Shown here piece after piece: positions 33,004 to 44,145 of a stretch of DNA of 64,000 bases; the stretch's first letter is position 1, and every line of letters begins with the position of its first letter. The position numbers and the translations under genes are program-made. The DNA lies in the NCBI RefSeq assembly GCF_965363235.1, contig NC_134846.1:31010218-31074217 (forward strand), given 5' to 3'. This DNA is from Mytilus galloprovincialis (taxonomy: Eukaryota; Mollusca; Bivalvia; Mytilida; Mytilidae). The notes beneath the pieces were generated by a model. That model saw only the letters and a program-made list of their open reading frames with translations. It was not told the DNA's origin and did no database searches.

Positions 33004-33282
33004 AATATAAACGTTTATTTTGAAATGCCGTTATTTAATGACAGTTCATCAATTAAAAAAGTGACAACATATGTGTTTCCTTTAACCATAATTAATTTAT
33101 AAATTTTTATTTTGGCAATTTTTTTTTTTTTTTTGCTTGCCGAATCGATGTGCACGCAACTGCGTGTTAGCGTATAGGGAGCTACGCGCCTGGAAATAAA
33201 AGTCAACCAATCTACTCAAGTTATAAATTTCACTTGTTTCGGAAATAACTGTAATTTTTTTTTCTGGCAATGATGAAATAAC

Positions 33283-33540
33283 ATAAAAATGTGGTGCACA
33301 CTGAATAACCCGCGTAGCGAGTTATTTTAAAGTGTGCATCTTATTTTTTATGTTATTTCAAATAGACAAAAAAGGAATAACAGTTTAATTTATAATTCAA
33401 TTTTAAGCCGGAGTAAATCATGAAAAAACGTTGATGGCGTCACGGTCTCATGACAAAATAATGTATCTGAGCTTATAGAAGAAACACTGTCAGACAATCA
33501 GAAGCTGCGTTACATCCAATATTAAATCATTGGTGCATAT
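33283..33540 (+). mobile_element. Hairpin-ended element R7, copy 2
   Basis: AACATAAAAAATGTGGTGCAC-type arms flank AACCCGCGTAGCGAGTTATT. The adjoining TTTTAAGCCGGAGTAAATCA continues as in reverse complement at 6885-7020. Confidence 0.7.
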
Positions 33541-34159
33541 ATCAAAGTTTTGAAAGTTGTCAACTGATTTACTGCCTATATTTACAACAGCAAAAAAAAA
33601 CCAGATAAACTGATGGTATATCAGATATAGAACAGATCGAAATAAAAAAAAAAACAACTTTTATAATAAAGACATTTCAGTGACCTTTACATAATTCGTT
33701 TGTTGTGCTTGTAGGTTGTACATGATGTGTTGATAAAAAGGGGCATAATTTATACCAAATAGATAATCAAATCTAGACACAAAAAAATGGTGGCAATAAA
33801 CAAAAAGTGTTAGAAAATATTTCATAGAAAAATAGGGATATTAGAGTAACATGAACTCCACCAGGGGTAATGTCGGGTGATCCGAAAATTTATATCACTC
33901 ATATGATGCTTTGATATTATAGCACGAAATTACTAAACTGTTATGCCATTAAAACTCAGAATCAATAAGTAAATACATTTTTGTCTGATTAATGTTAAGT
34001 GGCTCATATTTTATAAAGACTATATTGTTTTCAAATATTTGATATAACTACATGTACTTTGAAAAACTGAATGATTAGCGAACCCATAACAATAAACAGC
34101 AAATATTTGAATATATTGGATAATCCTTTGAACAAATGCATGGCTTTATAAAGTAGATA

Positions 34160-34400
34160 TAAGAAGATGAGGTATGAATGCCAATGAGACAACGCTCCAT
34201 CCAAGTCACAATTTGCAAAAGTAAACCATTATACTATTATATCAAAGTATGGCCTGCGACAGAGAGCCTTGGATCACAGCTAACTGCAAGCTATAAAGGG
34301 TTCGACAAATGACTAAGTGTAAAACAATTCAAACAGGAAAACCAACGATATAGTCTATAAAAAAACGAAAACGATAAACACATTTGAACCATATCAACAA
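34160..34400 (+). repeat. SINE-like family R2
   Basis: The elements GAATGCCAATGAGACAACGC, TCCATCCAAGTCACAATTTG and AAGCTATAAAGGGTTCGACA match copies at 35690, 43935 and 57017. Confidence 0.8.
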
Positions 34401-34805
34401 ACGACATCTACATGTATGGACTTACAATGTAGTATCAACCACTTTTGGACTAATTCTTAATTTTTGAGAGACGAACAGAAACGTATCAAATTCCAATTTT
34501 TTAGTCCTTAGTTTGATCCGACCAAGGAGGTTATATGACCTCCTTGATCCGACTGAGGATCAAAACCTCTACTTCCAATATTCAATGGTGTCAACTTTGC
34601 CACCAGACGTGGCCCTGTGGGTATTAATAATTCACAACATGCGATTAAGTATGTGCATAATAAGTAGTGAAATATTTTTGATTCTGAATTAACTAATTGA
34701 TCAATATTCGAATGCACTAATTGAATGTATTTTTAATGATAATGGGTAGTCCTGTTTTAAGTATATTGTTCGTCGCGGTCAGCAGTCGGTAAATTTCGAA
34801 CAAAG

Positions 34806-35266
34806 TTAATTTCTACTGTTGAGCATTTTTTTCAAAAAGCCTTTTTCCCTTATGAAATCAATCTTGGAAGCACTGTTTTGGCTGGTTCTCCTTTCCCCAC
34901 CATTTTTGGGAAGGTTTGGAAGATTTGGAACTTTTGGAGCTGTTGAAATTGATCCTGATTCCCCGCGTTTATTCCAAGATTGCTCTCCTGGATGATCTGC
35001 ATCATTCAAATACCACTTGCATACGTCAGGGTTTTCTTCTTTCATGCGAGCTAAATCGGTAAGAGTTTTGCGACAAGATTTTTCCATAACAGGGCAATGC
35101 ATATGTAAGTACGCATAGAACTTGCCTATGTCAATCAAAGCTTTGGCCAATTTCTTCGTCTACCCTCTCCATGCTTTTCCCGCCTATCCATGCAATAGTA
35201 CCAACAAAGTCAGAGGCAGGACTAGCGTAAAATGGCGATGACGAGAGAAGCGAGTTCCAATTCCAT
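34806..35266 (-). pseudogene. Small secreted cysteine-containing protein, relic copy 2
   Basis: From ATG 35266 it reads MELELASLVIAIL, matching the leader of copy 1 but missing its end. After a further internal loss, a 114-residue open part (35150-34806) reads IDIGKFYAYLHMHCPVMEKS, then KEENPDVCKWYLND, a Pro/Asn-rich tail and MLNSRN. Two deletions relative to copy 1 remove the signal cleavage region and the first cysteine cluster. The family is unknown to me. It may be a decayed paralogue of an active secreted protein gene. Confidence 0.6.
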
Positions 35267-35689
35267 TCTTAAAAATAAACAAACTACGTAACATGAGAAT
35301 TTGTATGTGACGGTCCCTCAGGTCACATGACATTGACCTCAATAGATCATTATGATGCCTAACAATAACTTGAGTGTATTGTTTTTGTAAAACGAGAAAA
35401 AAACAATTTCGTGTTTAGGGGTTTCCTTTTAAAAAAAAATAGGCAAAGAAACTAGACCTTTTTTTTTTTTTTGCTCCATTATTTTATCTTGAGTAGTATG
35501 GGAACCACATGCAATTTATTTTGATTAACAACCAATTCGCCCATTTACCTTTAGGGTAGACCTGTTGAGGCAAGCACATATGACAGTCGAGAAACCCAAT
35601 TCAATGTGCCGTATTCAAATAATAAATGATAGATTCATTGATTGTAGTTGTATGCTTCTTTGATTGTACCCTTCCAAAAATGTTTAATA

Positions 35690-35850
35690 TATATAAGATG
35701 TGGTATGAGACAACTCACAATTTATTAAAGTAAACTATTATAGGTCAAAACACGGTCTGCCACACGGAGCCTTGGCTCACACTAAACAGCAAGGTATAAA
35801 GGGTCCCCAAAAATACTAATGTAAAACCATTCAAAATTACTAAAAATGAA
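35690..35850 (+). repeat. SINE-like family R2, partial
   Basis: It contains AAGATGTGGTATGAGACAAC, ATAGGTCAAAACACGGTCTG and GCAAGGTATAAAGGG, in R2 order. Confidence 0.75.
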
Positions 35851-36299
35851 ATACATAATTTTTGACAAAACTGTTTGAGGTCGACTAGACTCAACATCGG
35901 CTTGTGTGCTAAGGTGGCGTATTACAACCACCGATCAATAAATCCACAATCCGTTTAGTCCATGATTGATTGATTTTTCGTGTTCTAAATGTTCAGCGGC
36001 AAATATTTCAGGTATATTCAGGACTTTTTCCGGTGATTTTTGTTTACTATTTACTACACATTATGTTTATCAGAATATGTTTGTCAACATTATTTGACAA
36101 ATTAAGACGTTCCGGAACCTTTTATACCTTTTTATACGTTAAATGTTTTGCTCATTTTTGAAGGCCGTTAGCCTAAGTGGCCTGAAGATGTTCTGTTTCT
36201 AGTCTTGTTCTTGTGTTCTTAAGTCAGTATATAGTTTTCAAATATAAGTTTTTCATATTATCGACTTTTGGTTATATATGTTTTGACAGGTTACACAGT

Positions 36300-38500
36300 C
36301 ACAGACAATTCCGGCACACGGTTAGAAAGGACCAACAAAAAATAGTAAAATCAAACAAAAATTAGTTGCAATTTGGGGGCACTTACGGTATTCTAATTTC
36401 CGATGATTTTCTCGCCTAAAACAAACATGAAACAATTAATCCCCCCCCCCCCCAAAAAAAAATAATAACATATATTATACAAATTGAAATAAGAATGATC
36501 ATGACAATATTGTATTATTGTAGTGTGGTTTTCCATAAATAAAAAATTGTAGCAAGGATATAGTCAAAATGCAAAAGGTGGTGTTAAACACCTAGAATCA
36601 AACATCAATAAATTAATGTTTGGATTTTTTTCTTCTATTTTTAGCTTTATTCGATTGGTTTCATTTCTGCAGTCTTCGTGCATTATTCCTATAGTGTAAA
36701 CCCAGAGTAGACGTGGCCGGGTACTTATATATCCAAACAGCAAAAAGACAACAAGTACAGATCTGAGAGGACTCTCAGTTATACTGACAGCTAGTTCAAA
36801 GTTGATTCCTTTTTTTTTTAAATTTTTTTTTTAGAAATTCTATCTTTTTGAATTATCTACAGGTGTATATGACGTACTTGGTTTGTTTGCGACTCATTTA
36901 ATCAACAACAGGACGAGAAAAAAGAGAGTATGCATTTATTGAATTATGCCAATGTAAAAATTTAAAATAATATAATATACAAAGCGCGTTCTACATTTTG
37001 GTTTCTGTTGAAAATAGAAATCAAAATGTAGAACGCGCTTTGTATATTATTTTATTTCATAATATTCACCGCTACCTGTACTTCTGACATATATCGAGTC
37101 GATATTAGAATTGAACGATGGACAATAAGTGCGTGAATTTTTCTTGCTACCTGATTGGAAGATATTACGAGACGTGAATAATCAAAGTTTATTGATTGGT
37201 TAGGACAATCCAAACCTAGTAAATGTCCTTCAATCCCGTAGAGTATCGGATTTGTCCTCTCTATTTTAGCAATTAGATTTTGCCTGGCCATTAACAACGT
37301 TAAACGATATATACTACTTCATAACGTGGGACCTCACTTGTGTGGTAAAATTTGTTGATTGATGCACGTGGTTATTCTTGTAAATGAATTAATCTACAAA
37401 GCGAGAGCACTTTCCATTTTCATCAGCTAAGAGTCGACTAGCCCTTTTTGAAAGGCTAATGCTTGTAAGACATACAAATCAAAAATTAGTGAGCGTAAAC
37501 GGCAGAAAAAATGTCAGCAAAACATTTTTGGTTTGTTTTGTATAATATATTCGCCAGGTTAACAACTGAATCGGTTGCCAAGTCAATTTTGAAGTTAAAT
37601 GTTGGTTTTCATTAAATTGTTAACTTTAGAACGATGTTTTTCCGAAACCAACACAGTTCTCTTACTTCACAGACCTGAGTTTAAATTCGCTTCACATGTA
37701 CAAATGTATGTCTCTGTCCGAAGTCATGAATGAGCCTTTGATTCAGTGGTTCAGTAAAAAGAATAGTGGCAAAATGAAACAAAGTGTGAGTCTGACCCAT
37801 GAATGATTGCAAGACCTGAAAAGTTTAAACAACGGGGGTTCAGACTAAATTTACAAATGAAAGAAAATCTTTCCTGATGATTGTTTTTCGGTTGTTCAAG
37901 CTATGCAATTTTACCAGGGTGTGTTTCTTGTTCACACATGTAGAATGCTCCTTCAAAACGTGAGTAGTGTCACCGTATTACACTGTCGCAACAAGTAGGT
38001 TGGGTAAATCGGAATATCTCAATACACAACAACCACGCTAGAACATTTGTAGGTAATTATTAACAATTGGATTAGAAAACATCAACGTCGATTCTTTTAC
38101 ATGTTTTATTTGTTTCTTTATTATTTATTATAATAAATGCTAAACACCTCCAGCTTTGCTTTGGGTAAACTTCCATATCGTCCCATAATCCCGGTTGAGG
38201 TCATTTTTACATAGCTTCATGCATGTATCTTGCATTGATTGGTTTGAATCAATAATTCTTCCTACACATATGCATAAACTACAAAATGTATTTACCACTG
38301 GACGTTGCGCAAGCAACAATCAATCGATCATTCAAGATGCTTTAATGAAAAGGAATGAATATCATAATCAAGAACGAGATATGTTTGTTCGTTTATTGCA
38401 TACATTTTTGTAATCTTCAAGGTAAAAATACCCTGTTATTGACATAATGCAAAATAATCTAATTCAACATAAAACATGTATTGAAAAGAAGAATTTCGAA
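36300..38500. other. Intergenic, no gene seen
   Basis: Apart from the hairpin at 36964-37053, a C11 run at 36440 and a fragment at 36710-36800 (GACGTGGCCGGGTACTTATA) shared with 52885-52965, I recognise nothing here. Frames up to 81 codons show no family motif. Confidence 0.5.
36964..37053. repeat. Long near-perfect hairpin
   Basis: The arms AATATACAAAGCGCGTTCTA and CATTTTG return inverted after a short loop. Including the inner TTTCT/AGAAA pairing the stem reaches about 37 bp with only two mismatches and a loop of about 10 bases. Confidence 0.9.
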
Positions 38501-39464
38501 ATACTAGTAAAATTGAAAATATTACCTATAGTTTCCGAACTTTTAACTTTGCAAAAGTTTAAATGGAGAATTATGAATACGTTGAATTAGTAAAAATCAA
38601 CACACTCTTAATGATAAAGTAATTTTATATAAACCACCGTCGATAAGGTACACAAGCTGATACTTTTGATTAACTATAATTATGTATAAAATAAGCCTGT
38701 CAGGTTTACGTGTACAATTTAATCTAGTAATTATTTCTATCTTTTTTTTTTTGATGAAACGAAGAAATAGAAATGAGAAAAACAAAAAACAACCAAGATA
38801 GAGAAAGTTATTCTTTTATTCCTTCACAAAAACACACTTTGAAAGTTCACATCATCTATTTGTTATCGTTTCCTGGACATGATTGAGAGTAACAAAGATA
38901 TAGGAAGTTTTTATAAATTCTTTCAAGATATTTAGTATGTAAACTCTTTAGAACTTGAATTGAACCTTCAACAATGAAATACTATGCAAATAACTGATAC
39001 ATTTGTGACATGGGTTAGTATCATTTTGAAAACTAAATTTTGACAATGTAGTATAATATATGATTTGCGAGAGGTCACACTTTGGTCAACCGAATGTAAA
39101 AAATAAAAAATGGATATTTCTGGATCTCCGCTAGTTTGGATATACCACACAGCCTATTATATATATTTGGTTGGTAATTTGGTGTTTACTTAACATCTAG
39201 TAGCAAACATTTCACACATATTCTCGAAGAGAATATTTTTCTGCGGTATTTATTGACTGGAATGAGGAGACGAAAGTTAGGAATATCACTGTAAATAGTA
39301 ATCATGTTAGTTAGCAGCGGACGTTTTACCTGGCAAAAAGGAATCCTTCTCTCGCAAATATTACACATTATTATTCATTTACCAGCAGTCAGTCACTCCA
39401 AAAGTACATATAATTATTTATCGTCGATGGCAATACATTGCTATTTTTAAGGGATCATTTTTAT

Positions 39465-39542
39465 ACGCCCGTCAAAATTTTGACGGGACGTATTATGGTA
39501 TACAAATGTCCGGTGTCCGTCCGTCTGTCTGTATGTCTGTCC

Positions 39543-39585
<43 letters not shown>

Positions 39586-39586
39586 G

Positions 39587-39617
<31 letters not shown>

Positions 39618-40063
39618 CGGCGTAAACATGTCGCACCGTAACTTGTTATTGAGTATTTTGTAAAAAAAGGGGGAGGGTTTTTTTACATGTCGTGCCGTAT
39701 CTCAAAATCGATTGATGATTATTGCTTAAAACTTTACACACTTCTTTGTTATATTAATCTAAAGATCTGTATACTTTTTGGTGATGACTCAAAATTTTAT
39801 TTTTGAGTTATTGAGTATTTTGTAAAAAAGGGGAGTTTTTTTTAACATGTCCCTACGTATCTCAAAAACAATTTATGATTATTGCTTGAAACTGTACACA
39901 CTTCTTTGTTATATTAATCTAAAGATCTGTATACTCTTCGGTTTGATTCAAAATTTAATTTTAGTGATATTTAGTTTTTTGTAAAAAAAAACAGGGTACT
40001 AGGGGTGTTTCACATGTCCCGCCGTGTCTCAAAAACAATAAATGGTTATTGCTTAAAACTGTC
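39465..40063 (+). mobile_element. pearl-like element, copy A (3' end missing)
   Basis: The start ACGCCCGTCAAAATTTTGAC plus GGGACGT forms a perfect 20-bp palindrome. A long CTGT/CCGT microsatellite follows (39520-39616), then core units of about 160 bp beginning ACATGTC.C.CCGT (39626, 39686, 39845, 40011). It stops within a core unit at AGAAACT, where duplicated flanking DNA begins. Confidence 0.82.
39520..39616. repeat. CTGT/CCGT microsatellite
   Basis: About 24 four-base units, mainly CTGT, sit at the fixed position after the pearl 5' end. The apparent Ser-Val-Cys-Leu open frames across it are artefacts of the repeat. Confidence 0.92.
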
Positions 40064-40299
40064 TTAGAAACTATTACCTATAGTTTTTTGCAAAAGTTTA
40101 AATGGAGAATTATGAATACGTTGAATTAGTAAAAATCAACATGGTTAGCAGTGGACGTTTTACCTGGCAAAAAGGAATCCTTCTCTCGCAAATATTACAC
40201 ATTATTATTCATTTACCTGCAGTCAGTCACTCCAAAAGTACATATAATTATTTATCGTCGATGGCAATACATTGCTATTTTTAAGGGATCATTTTTTAT
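40064..40299 (+). repeat. Duplicated flank of the pearl-like element
   Basis: Its first part matches 38521-38612 (TGGAGAATTATGAATACGTT, GAATTAGTAAAAATCAACA) and its second part 39303-39464 (GACGTTTTACCTGGCAAAAA). The 690 bp that separate them upstream are absent here. Confidence 0.88.
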
Positions 40300-41107
40300 A
40301 CGCCCGTCAAAATTTGGACGGGAAGTATTATGGTATACAAATGTCCGGTGTCCGTCCGTCTGTCTGTCCGGTGTCCGTCCGTCTGTCCGTCTGTCTGTCT
40401 GTCCGTCTGTCTGTCCGGCGTAAACATGTCGCACCGTAACTTGTTATTGAGTATTTTGTAAAAAAGGGGGAGGGTTTTTTTACATGTCGCGCTGTATCTC
40501 AAAAACAATTCATGATTATTGCTCAAAACTTTACACACTTCTTTGTTATATTAATCTTAAGATCTGTATACTTTTTGGTGATGATTCAAAATTTCATTTT
40601 TGAGTTATTGAGTATTTTGTAAAAAAAGGGGGAGGGGGTTTTTACATGTCGTGCCGTATTTCAAAATCGATTTATGATTATTGCTTAAAACTTTACACAC
40701 TCCTTTGTTATATTAATCTAAAGATCTGTATACTTTTTGGTGATGACTCAAAATTTTATTTTTGAGTTATTGAGTTTTTTGTAAAAAAGGGGATTTTTTT
40801 TTTTTTTACATGTCCCTACGTATCTCAAAAACAATGTATGATTATTGCTTGAAACTGTACACACTTCTTTGTTATATTAATCTAAAGATCTGTATACTCT
40901 TCGGTTTGATTCAAAATTTAATTTTAGTGATATTTAGTTTTTTGTAAAAAAAAAACAGGGTACTAGGGGTGTTTCACATGTCCTGCCGTGTCTCAAAAAC
41001 AATAAATGTTTATTGCTTAAAACTGTCTCAGAAACTTTTTATGGTTATTGCATAAAACTTCCACAGGAGACGTCGAGCGTATCATGCGCTCGTGGCGCAG
41101 CTGTTTA
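40300..41107 (+). mobile_element. pearl-like element, copy B (complete)
   Basis: It has the same start, microsatellite and core repeats as copy A. It is complete at its 3' end, with GAGCGTATCATGCGCTCGTG and GCGCAGC, whose TGCG/CGCA hairpin matches the 15469-16490 element. Confidence 0.85.
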
Positions 41108-41224
41108 TTTTTAATAAATTGTTTTAAATATCCTTAATTTCTTAAAAACAAAAAGTTTTAGATGGGCAGCGGTTTTTTTTAGTACATTTCCATTAAAAAT
41201 TACTGCAAAAAAAATATTTAGTGT

Positions 41225-41480
41225 TGAACGCTTTTTTCACTCACCGCTACTAGATGTTGGAGCCTGTTTTTATAGGTGAAGAAACTTAAGTCGGTATGCT
41301 CTGAGAGAACCTCCGCTCTATGGTTGGAAATCTTCCAATCATGCCACGGACAAGATTTGAACTCCCGACCTTGATGTTGACAGTCTAGACTTACATGTAG
41401 GGATACAGCAGTTGGATCAGTCAGACAACTCGAAAAGGCCCCTCTCTCCCCCCCTCCTCCCCCCCCCACACACACACACA
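41225..41480 (-). repeat. Possible tRNA-derived SINE fragment
   Basis: In reverse complement GGGAGTTCAAATCTTGTCCG resembles a pol III B box followed by a mussel repeat with GGTTCTCTCAGAGCATACC. The A box is not convincing. Poly-C and CA tracts follow at 41440-41480. Confidence 0.4.
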
Positions 41481-41980
41481 AGATATTGGTTGGTACCATA
41501 GCAATATCAAGTCAATGTAAACTGGCTTTTTTTCAAATTTCAAATGGTCTCCAAAGGAAATAAGGAACACACTTTCATTATCATTATTAGTATCATTATA
41601 AGTTGGTTGTCTTAATTAGAAATAAATGTCATACACACGGTAAAGGAGATGTTCTTGATTGACATACCATTTTATTTACATACCATTTTCTTTAAGTTCA
41701 GAGGTCATATTTTTGTAGCATTTTCTCGTTACATGTAGTTAAGATATACATATGTAGTAGATGTAAATGTGACGACACTAGCGCAGTATTTATGGGGTCT
41801 ATGCTGTAGAGTTACACTTACATGTCACTAAGTTTGCTCTTAGATACTCGTGTTTTAGGAATTTAAAAAAAATCGAACTAACAAAATAACATAAAGCTCT
41901 CTGTAACAATATATATACGACATACATCTCCATCACGCAATATTGATATTAATAAACATCTGTCACAAACAAACGTACCA

Positions 41981-41988
41981 TATAAAAG
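41981..41988 (+). promoter_or_regulatory. TATA box of gene 2
   Basis: TATAAAAG lies 71 bp upstream of the gene 2 start codon. A start of transcription about 30 bp downstream would give a short 5' leader of about 40 bases. The strong box suits an inducible, highly expressed secreted protein, but that is inference. Confidence 0.6.
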
Positions 41989-42051
41989 TACTGACACTTG
42001 AGCGGTTATTTTCAGTAATTGTTTTCGATCATTGCAAAGTAGGAAATTATA

Positions 42052-42160
42052 ATGTTTTTTACTGCAGCACTGTTCGTGCTTTGTCTTCTGGGAACTGCCA
42101 GGCTTCACAAAGCTTCAATTTTATATGATCGACGAAATGTTGTGTCGACGTCACAGACAG
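42052..42160 (+). CDS. Gene 2 exon 1 (signal peptide)
   Basis: The ATG at 42052 opens MFFTAALFVLCLLGTARLHK, a textbook signal peptide, and continues to TSQT. It ends with one spare G at |GTAAGG (phase 1). The spare base plus GC of exon 2 makes Gly. A TATA box lies 71 bp upstream. The next exon is 13.6 kb away, so the link rests on phase, the signal peptide and the absence of another leader nearer the FReD exons. Confidence 0.72.
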
Positions 42161-42589
42161 GTAAGGAAGCAACCATTTGATTTTTAGGGGGAAAAGGGTA
42201 AGGGGTAGGGATACGAGGTGCTGGCATGGATGAAAAGTTCTGCATTTTTTAGTTGTCATCTCTGTCCTGTCTTTTTATATTTCACCGTATCCTGCATTTA
42301 AAAAAACGTTTATCCTGACTTTTTAAACATAAATTGTCATCCTGCCTTTTTACCAATTGTTCATCTTGCCTTTTTATTTAACTCCAAACTCTTGTCCTGC
42401 CCTTTTTTTTATTTGCTCCTAAACCTCCCCCTTAAAACTCAAATGGTCCATGTAGCTCCTTTAGAGTAATTTTATGTCCTTTAAATTTGTTGCTATCAAT
42501 CCATTTTGGGGTACAAACAAAAATGTAAATGATTTGATAGTTTACAATTTAACAATTATATCATTATAATATAATAATATAATAACAGA

Positions 42590-43085
42590 TTTTATTGCAT
42601 AGCAATATGATATTTCCCACAGAAAGTAACCAAAAGTTAGCGTGCAATAAATTCTAATATTGCACTAGTGCAATAATTTTTCAAAATTCATGACGTCATC
42701 AACGACAAAATCTTAGTTTAAACCAATTTTTACTTTCAGATATTATATTGGTATACAATAAAAGGGTTTTTGCATGAATATTGGAGAATATTGTCAATCG
42801 TAGAACATATATTGCACTCACACGCTCGTGCAATATAAAATTCTACTCGGGATAATATCCCCCAAATATTCATGCAATAACCCTATATTATTTCATAGCA
42901 ATATAATATTTCCCACAGAAAGTAACCAAAAGTTAGCGTGCAATAAATTCTAATATTGCACTAGTGCTATAAACCTTCAAAATTCACGACGTCATCAACG
43001 ACAAAATCTAAGTTAAGCTCGTGCAATATAAAATTCTACTCGGGACAATATTCCCCAATATTCATGCAATAACCCTATAGTATGA
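42590..43085. repeat. Directly duplicated AT-rich element
   Basis: The block from GATATTTCCCACAGAAAGTA to GACGTCATCAACGACAAAAT appears at 42607-42710 and 42908-43010. CTCGTGCAATATAAAATTCT appears at 42824 and 43019. Inverted GCAATA/TATTGC words recur, and both copies end GCAATAACCCTATA. It lies at the start of gene 2 intron 1. Confidence 0.78.
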
Positions 43086-43721
43086 GTAAGATTATAGAAA
43101 TAAATAAGCAAAAAAAAATAAAATCGATTGTTTTGTAATTTGTATGGCATTCAAGATTTTAATATAAAAAAAAAGAAGCAATAATACCAGGCTGCTAAAA
43201 GTGATGGAGGACGCTCTCTGTGGATAAATACAGAATTATTATCACTTAGTAACACAATTTAATTCACTGTAAAGCCCCAGTCTCACTAGACCACGATCGC
43301 ACCACGCTCACCGCGATCTAAAATAAATTCAGATCGTGGTGAGGTCGCAGTATGAGCGGCATGAAAATGTAAATTTCCATCGCTTTTACGATGCTACTAC
43401 GTCCTCATTACGCTTCTACAACGATCCCGCTACGATTATACGACGTTCTCACCGCGCTTATTCTGCGACCTCACTACGCTTATCAAGATCTTTCTACGCT
43501 CATCATGTTCTCACTACGACCATACCACGAGTTATCCGATTGCAACACGATCTTACCACGCTTCTACTGCGCTTATAGCACGTTCTTACCACGATTATAC
43601 TACGTTCATACCACGATCTTACTACGTTCTCAACACAAACGTCCACATCGTGTTCCATATCAATACAGTTCCATTCTTTCTATTTCTGATAAATACGTAG
43701 ATTTTTCTGAAACAATACAGT

Positions 43722-43915
43722 CATGCCACCAAAATCTACTAGAACACGTGGGCGTGGTGGTAGGGGTTGATGTAGAGGCAAAGGGAGTTCTGATAGTAAC
43801 GAATCCTGATCCAGCAGAGATGACGGACCGACCCCAATGCAACCTAAATTACAACCTATTGCTGGTTCATCAAGCTCAAATGACGATATTTTAGTGAACG
43901 ATAGCAGAGATGACA
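43722..43915 (+). pseudogene. Interrupted coding start of unknown protein
   Basis: An ATG at about 43722 opens MPPKSTRTRGRGGRG, and further on the same frame reads QPKLQPIAGSSSSNDDILV, a composition typical of a basic, disordered N-terminus. It is interrupted about twice and ends at the R2 insertion. It may be what is left of the protein once carried by the surrounding element, or a captured exon. The family is not recognised. Confidence 0.35.
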
Positions 43916-43934
43916 CACATGTGTCAATATTAGT

Positions 43935-44145
43935 AGATATAGGAAGATGTGGTATGAGTCAATGAGACAACTCTCCATCCAAGTAACAATTTATAAAAGT
44001 AAACCATTCTAGGTCAAGGTACGGCCTTCAACACGGAACATTGGCTCACATCGAACAGCAAACTATAAAGGGACCCAAAATTACTAGTGTAAAACCATTC
44101 AAACGAGAAACCCAACGGTCTAATCTATATAAAAACGAGAAGCAT
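43935..44145 (+). repeat. SINE-like family R2
   Basis: It contains AGGAAGATGTGGTATGAGTC, CAAGTAACAATTTATAAAAG and CGAACAGCAAACTATAAAGG, in R2 order. It is inserted into the quasi-periodic element. Confidence 0.82.

Larger units (their letters stand above)
31731..33192 (-). mobile_element. hAT DNA transposon relic
   Basis: The ends CAGGGGCGTAGCT and, inverted, CAGGCGCGTAGCT fit the CAG..G start of hAT elements. GAAAT lies directly outside both ends (31726-31730, 33193-33197). Inside on the minus strand at 32257-32039 is KTNVRSTMNNDRLSSLALLN followed by IDRDF, the hAT dimerisation domain at the transposase C-terminus. The remainder of the transposase is missing or unreadable. A repeat R4 copy is inserted at 32698-33003. 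Confidence 0.72.
34025..35690. repeat. Segmental duplication, copy 2
   Basis: It is the counterpart of 28905-30620. An R2 repeat (34160-34400) and further unrelated sequence up to about 34740 interrupt the match. Confidence 0.62.

Noticed and set aside
34508-34560. Short palindrome AAGGAGGT..ACCTCCTT as a ribosome-binding or terminator signal
   Set aside because: Eukaryotic context; a 10-bp stem in a repeat-rich region is not informative.
39438-39641. Open frames of repeated Ser-Val-Cys-Leu on + and Thr-Asp-Arg-Gln on - strand
   Set aside because: Pure translation of the CTGT/CCGT microsatellite of the pearl-like element; the same appears at 40296-40538.
41330-41400. Possible tRNA gene on the minus strand
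   Set aside because: A B-box-like GTTCAAATC is present, but no acceptor stem, anticodon arm or good A box; kept only as a possible SINE fragment.
43336-43894. Two long + frames rich in His, Tyr, Thr, Leu and Arg
   Set aside because: Byproduct of the CTACG/CCACG word array; composition follows the DNA words in every frame.
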